A stretch of 8,767 bases of DNA, from assembly GCA_003695505.1 (NCBI GenBank), contig RFIY01000260.1, forward strand, positions 1-8,767. The letters are read 5' to 3'. The position numbers and the translations under genes were made by a program. Positions 6,868 through 8,767 of this stretch are shown here, in pieces. The notes under the pieces are model-generated. The model made no database searches, was not told where the DNA came from, and was given only the letters and a program-made list of their open reading frames with translations. Source of the DNA: J088 sp003695505 [NCBI: Candidatus Dadabacteria bacterium] (GTDB lineage: Bacteria > J088). Numbering within the stretch: the first letter of the stretch is position 1; every line of letters begins with the position of its first letter.

Positions 6868-6990
6868 TATTCTCCGAATCTGTGCAGTTGCGTAAACGGC
6901 AAACGCCTTTCGCGCCCGCCGGGACGGCAGCATGGACTCCCGCCGACGCACCAGGCCATTGCATGGCGCATCTTGCAACAGTGTACGGAT

Positions 6991-8508
6991 TCAAAAGAGC
7001 CACTGCCATTCGGCCCGCGCGATGACCTGGCCTGGCCAGACGAAAAACATGTTGTCCTCCGGCCGATCCTTCAGCAACAAATAGCGTCCGTCGATCTTGT
7101 CGGCTGCGTACAGCGCGGCGAGCTGGCGCTCAGGACGCCCCCTGTAGGCACCAAGCGGCAATTCCACAAACAGGCGCAGGCCACGGATCCGGAATCCAGC
7201 CTCCACAGGCACCGGGGGGGCGTGCAGCGCGTCGAACGGCGAATTGACGCGATCTGGCAACGACAGCAGCCGATTGAGGCGATAGGCATCCAGAAAGATG
7301 TCGCGCCAGCTCGTACGGACATAAACGTCATCAACGCGTAACCTCGCCGCCAGCTCCGTCCGCATCAGCGCCCATATACGCCGTGGCCAGTTGACGCCCC
7401 GCAGGATCTGGCGCACGCCGGGAGCGTCCATCGCGATCTGGAAGCCACGCATCGCACGAGAAGCGACCCGCGGTCGTGTACGACCGGCCAACATGGCATC
7501 GCGAACGCCCGCGACGGTCGCCTCGGTCACCTGCAGTTCAGTGATAACCGCACCTACCCACTGGGCAAAATGTGCATCGCTGTTGCCATACTGCGCGACG
7601 GCGTATTCATCGGCTTCGTCGACGTCGGCACGCCAGGCGGTCGGAAAAATCTCGGCCCCATTGAAGCGCTCCACACCATTGACCGGCAGGCGGCGACCCA
7701 GTGCACCTGACACGCCCGCGTCGGGACGGTTGGGATGCGCAAGCACCGCGATGCCGCCCTGCCTGTGAATGTAGTCGACCGTTGCGCGTACCGGCATCCC
7801 AGGGGGGATCGGCGTCGTCACAAAATATGCAAGCAGATGGCCGTCCGCCGTCGAGATCTCGACTCCCGGTACGAGGATCAGCGGCCGCGTCAGCTCGCCG
7901 GATCGCCGCATGGCCTGATACGTTGCCCGCACCAGCGGCCAGCTGACAATATCGTGATCCGTGATCGCCAGCACGTCCAGGTGCTGTCGCTGCGCGGCAA
8001 GCAGGATGTCACGGACTGGCGTTGCGCTGTCGTGACTTCGGGACGCATGCACATGCAGATCGGCGACGAGCCGCCGCATTCCGTTGACGCGACGAGTGTC
8101 CGATGTCGCTTCCGTCGGTATCGTCGACGCAAGGACATAGTCGACTGCCTCGACGCGTCGGCGGAGCTGCGTCGTGAGCAGATGGGCCGCAGGAATAACG
8201 GGATCGAGTTGCCAGGAGACACCTGTATCACTCCCGACCGGCGGCGGGTCGAACAACCCGGGCCAACCACTGGCGATCCCGGTCAACAGGAGCGTCGCCA
8301 GGGATAACGCCTGATCACGCGCCGGCTGCTCACGCAGGAAACGCTCGAGATCCCGCGCCTGGGTTTCCTCGCGGCGCAACGGCATATAGGTATTACTGTA
8401 CGGCTCCGGCCGGTAGACAGGATGCAGCACATACGGCGCATCCGGCCCGGGAGCGAGCGTGGCGCATCCAGACAGCGCCAACAGCACTGCAACCCAGCGT
8501 ATCCGCAT
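6991..8508 (-). CDS. PHP-domain metal-dependent phosphoesterase, predicted lipoprotein
   Basis: The 505-residue product starts MRIRWVAVLLALSGC, a short signal peptide with lipobox LSGC, so Cys15 is probably lipidated and the protein exported and membrane-anchored. After about 130 residues of unassigned sequence comes a PHP domain (about 146-340). It shows DLHVH (His152, His154), ITDHD (Asp184, His185, Asp186), PGVEIS (Glu217), AHPNRPD (His258) and GNSDAH (Asp311, His313). These are the usual metal ligands, so an active hydrolase is expected. PHP domains cleave phosphoesters, but the substrate here is unknown. Residues of about 350-505 match nothing I recognise; they hold several Trp and Arg and end EWQWLF. 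The ATG at 8508 is chosen. A TTG directly before it would add one residue. The start overlaps the upstream hydrolase stop as TGATG, with no clear ribosome binding site, which suggests coupled translation. The 123 nt after its stop hold no convincing terminator or promoter. Confidence 0.88.
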   Translation of the reverse strand: MRIRWVAVLLALSGCATLAPGPDAPYVLHPVYRPEPYSNTYMPLRREETQARDLERFLREQPARDQALSLATLLLTGIASGWPGLFDPPPVGSDTGVSWQLDPVIPAAHLLTTQLRRRVEAVDYVLASTIPTEATSDTRRVNGMRRLVADLHVHASRSHDSATPVRDILLAAQRQHLDVLAITDHDIVSWPLVRATYQAMRRSGELTRPLILVPGVEISTADGHLLAYFVTTPIPPGMPVRATVDYIHRQGGIAVLAHPNRPDAGVSGALGRRLPVNGVERFNGAEIFPTAWRADVDEADEYAVAQYGNSDAHFAQWVGAVITELQVTEATVAGVRDAMLAGRTRPRVASRAMRGFQIAMDAPGVRQILRGVNWPRRIWALMRTELAARLRVDDVYVRTSWRDIFLDAYRLNRLLSLPDRVNSPFDALHAPPVPVEAGFRIRGLRLFVELPLGAYRGRPERQLAALYAADKIDGRYLLLKDRPEDNMFFVWPGQVIARAEWQWLF

Positions 8509-8767
8509 CAATGCAGCGCGTCCAGAAACGTGCGAACGGCCGTATCAAAGCGATGCGGCTGATCGGCGTGGACCCAGTGCCCCGCCTGACGGAGCCAGAC
8601 AAATCGGGCGCGCGGGAACACCTGCCGCACCGCCCTGGCATCGTCCCGCGTCACATAATCGGAATCAGCGCCGCACAGATACAGCGCCGCCAGATCGCGC
8701 GGCGTGTCACATGGCGCGACCGTGCAGACCCCTGCGGCGATCGCGTCCCCCTGCTCCAGGAGCACCC
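8508..8767 (-). CDS. Alpha/beta hydrolase, YbfF-like (5' end cut by window)
   Basis: Only the last 85 residues are in the window; the frame is open to the edge and the true start lies outside. ALYLCGADSDYVTRDDARAV followed by FPRARFVWLRQAGHWVHADQP is the typical C-terminal third of alpha/beta-hydrolase esterases. It contains the strand carrying the acid residue (likely an Asp of GADSDYV) and the catalytic histidine in GHWVHA. The sequence recalls YbfF-type esterases, which act on short acyl esters and thioesters. The nucleophile serine cannot be seen. The stop TGA shares one base with the ATG of the PHP lipoprotein gene, so the two are probably one operon. Confidence 0.85.
   Translation of the reverse strand, partial: VLLEQGDAIAAGVCTVAPCDTPRDLAALYLCGADSDYVTRDDARAVRQVFPRARFVWLRQAGHWVHADQPHRFDTAVRTFLDALH

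Noticed and set aside
6868-6978. N-terminal extension of the RNA helicase by up to 37 codons
   Set aside because: The frame is open, but the extension is Arg-rich and unlike RhlB N-termini; MSTSFFEQLGL at 6867 fits the family. The ATG at 6933 remains a weaker alternative.
6070-7341. Plus-strand open frame of 423 codons
   Set aside because: It runs across the opposite strand of two well-supported genes and the gap between them, with no recognisable motif or ribosome binding site.
7735-8307. Plus-strand open frame of 190 codons
   Set aside because: It is antisense to the PHP domain coding region; the composition is Arg-rich shadow sequence.

Overview
Every gene I can support in this window lies on the minus strand, so transcription runs from high to low coordinates. 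The DNA is GC-rich. One product has a lipoprotein signal peptide, and the others include an RhlB-like DEAD-box helicase, GlmS and a UvrD/Rep-type helicase. Together these suggest a Gram-negative bacterium, probably proteobacterial in the broad sense (including the old Deltaproteobacteria). I cannot place it further. Long open frames on the plus strand are shadows of the minus-strand genes.

Layout in the direction of transcription: (1) 8767-8508 is the C-terminal end of an alpha/beta hydrolase cut by the window edge. It overlaps the next gene by one base. (2) 8508-6991 is a predicted lipoprotein with a PHP phosphoesterase domain. (3) After 123 nt comes 6867-5566, an RhlB-like RNA helicase with a DECD motif II and a basic Arg/Gly tail. 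It is followed 45 nt later by 5520-5092, a small SRPBCC-fold protein. An intrinsic terminator at 5051-5017 closes this unit. (4) A second unit begins at 4953 with a ribosomal protein gene, then rplI (bL9), glmS and a UvrD/Rep/PcrA-type DNA helicase that overlaps glmS by ATGA and runs off the left edge of the window.

The main discovery is the first gene of the second unit. It is one uninterrupted 157-codon frame in which a complete bS6 core (residues 1-92) is joined by a short linker to most of bS18 (about residues 102-157). No separate rpsR lies between it and rplI, where rpsR normally sits. bS6 and bS18 form a heterodimer before binding the 30S platform, so this looks like a fixed 1:1 bS6-bS18 fusion. 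The fusion removes the free C-terminus of bS6 and the free N-terminus of bS18. Those are the ends that RimK and RimI modify in E. coli. The mRNA leader just upstream can fold so that the very strong Shine-Dalgarno sequence is paired, with an unpaired CCCG stretch beside it. This is a plausible, unproven autoregulatory site for the fused protein. bL9 in the same unit carries an unusual acidic tail of about 45 residues.

The second unit combines translation (bS6-bS18, bL9), cell-envelope precursor synthesis (GlmS) and DNA repair or replication (the helicase). No gap between genes exceeds 140 nt. I found no tRNA, rRNA, CRISPR array, insertion sequence or attachment site.
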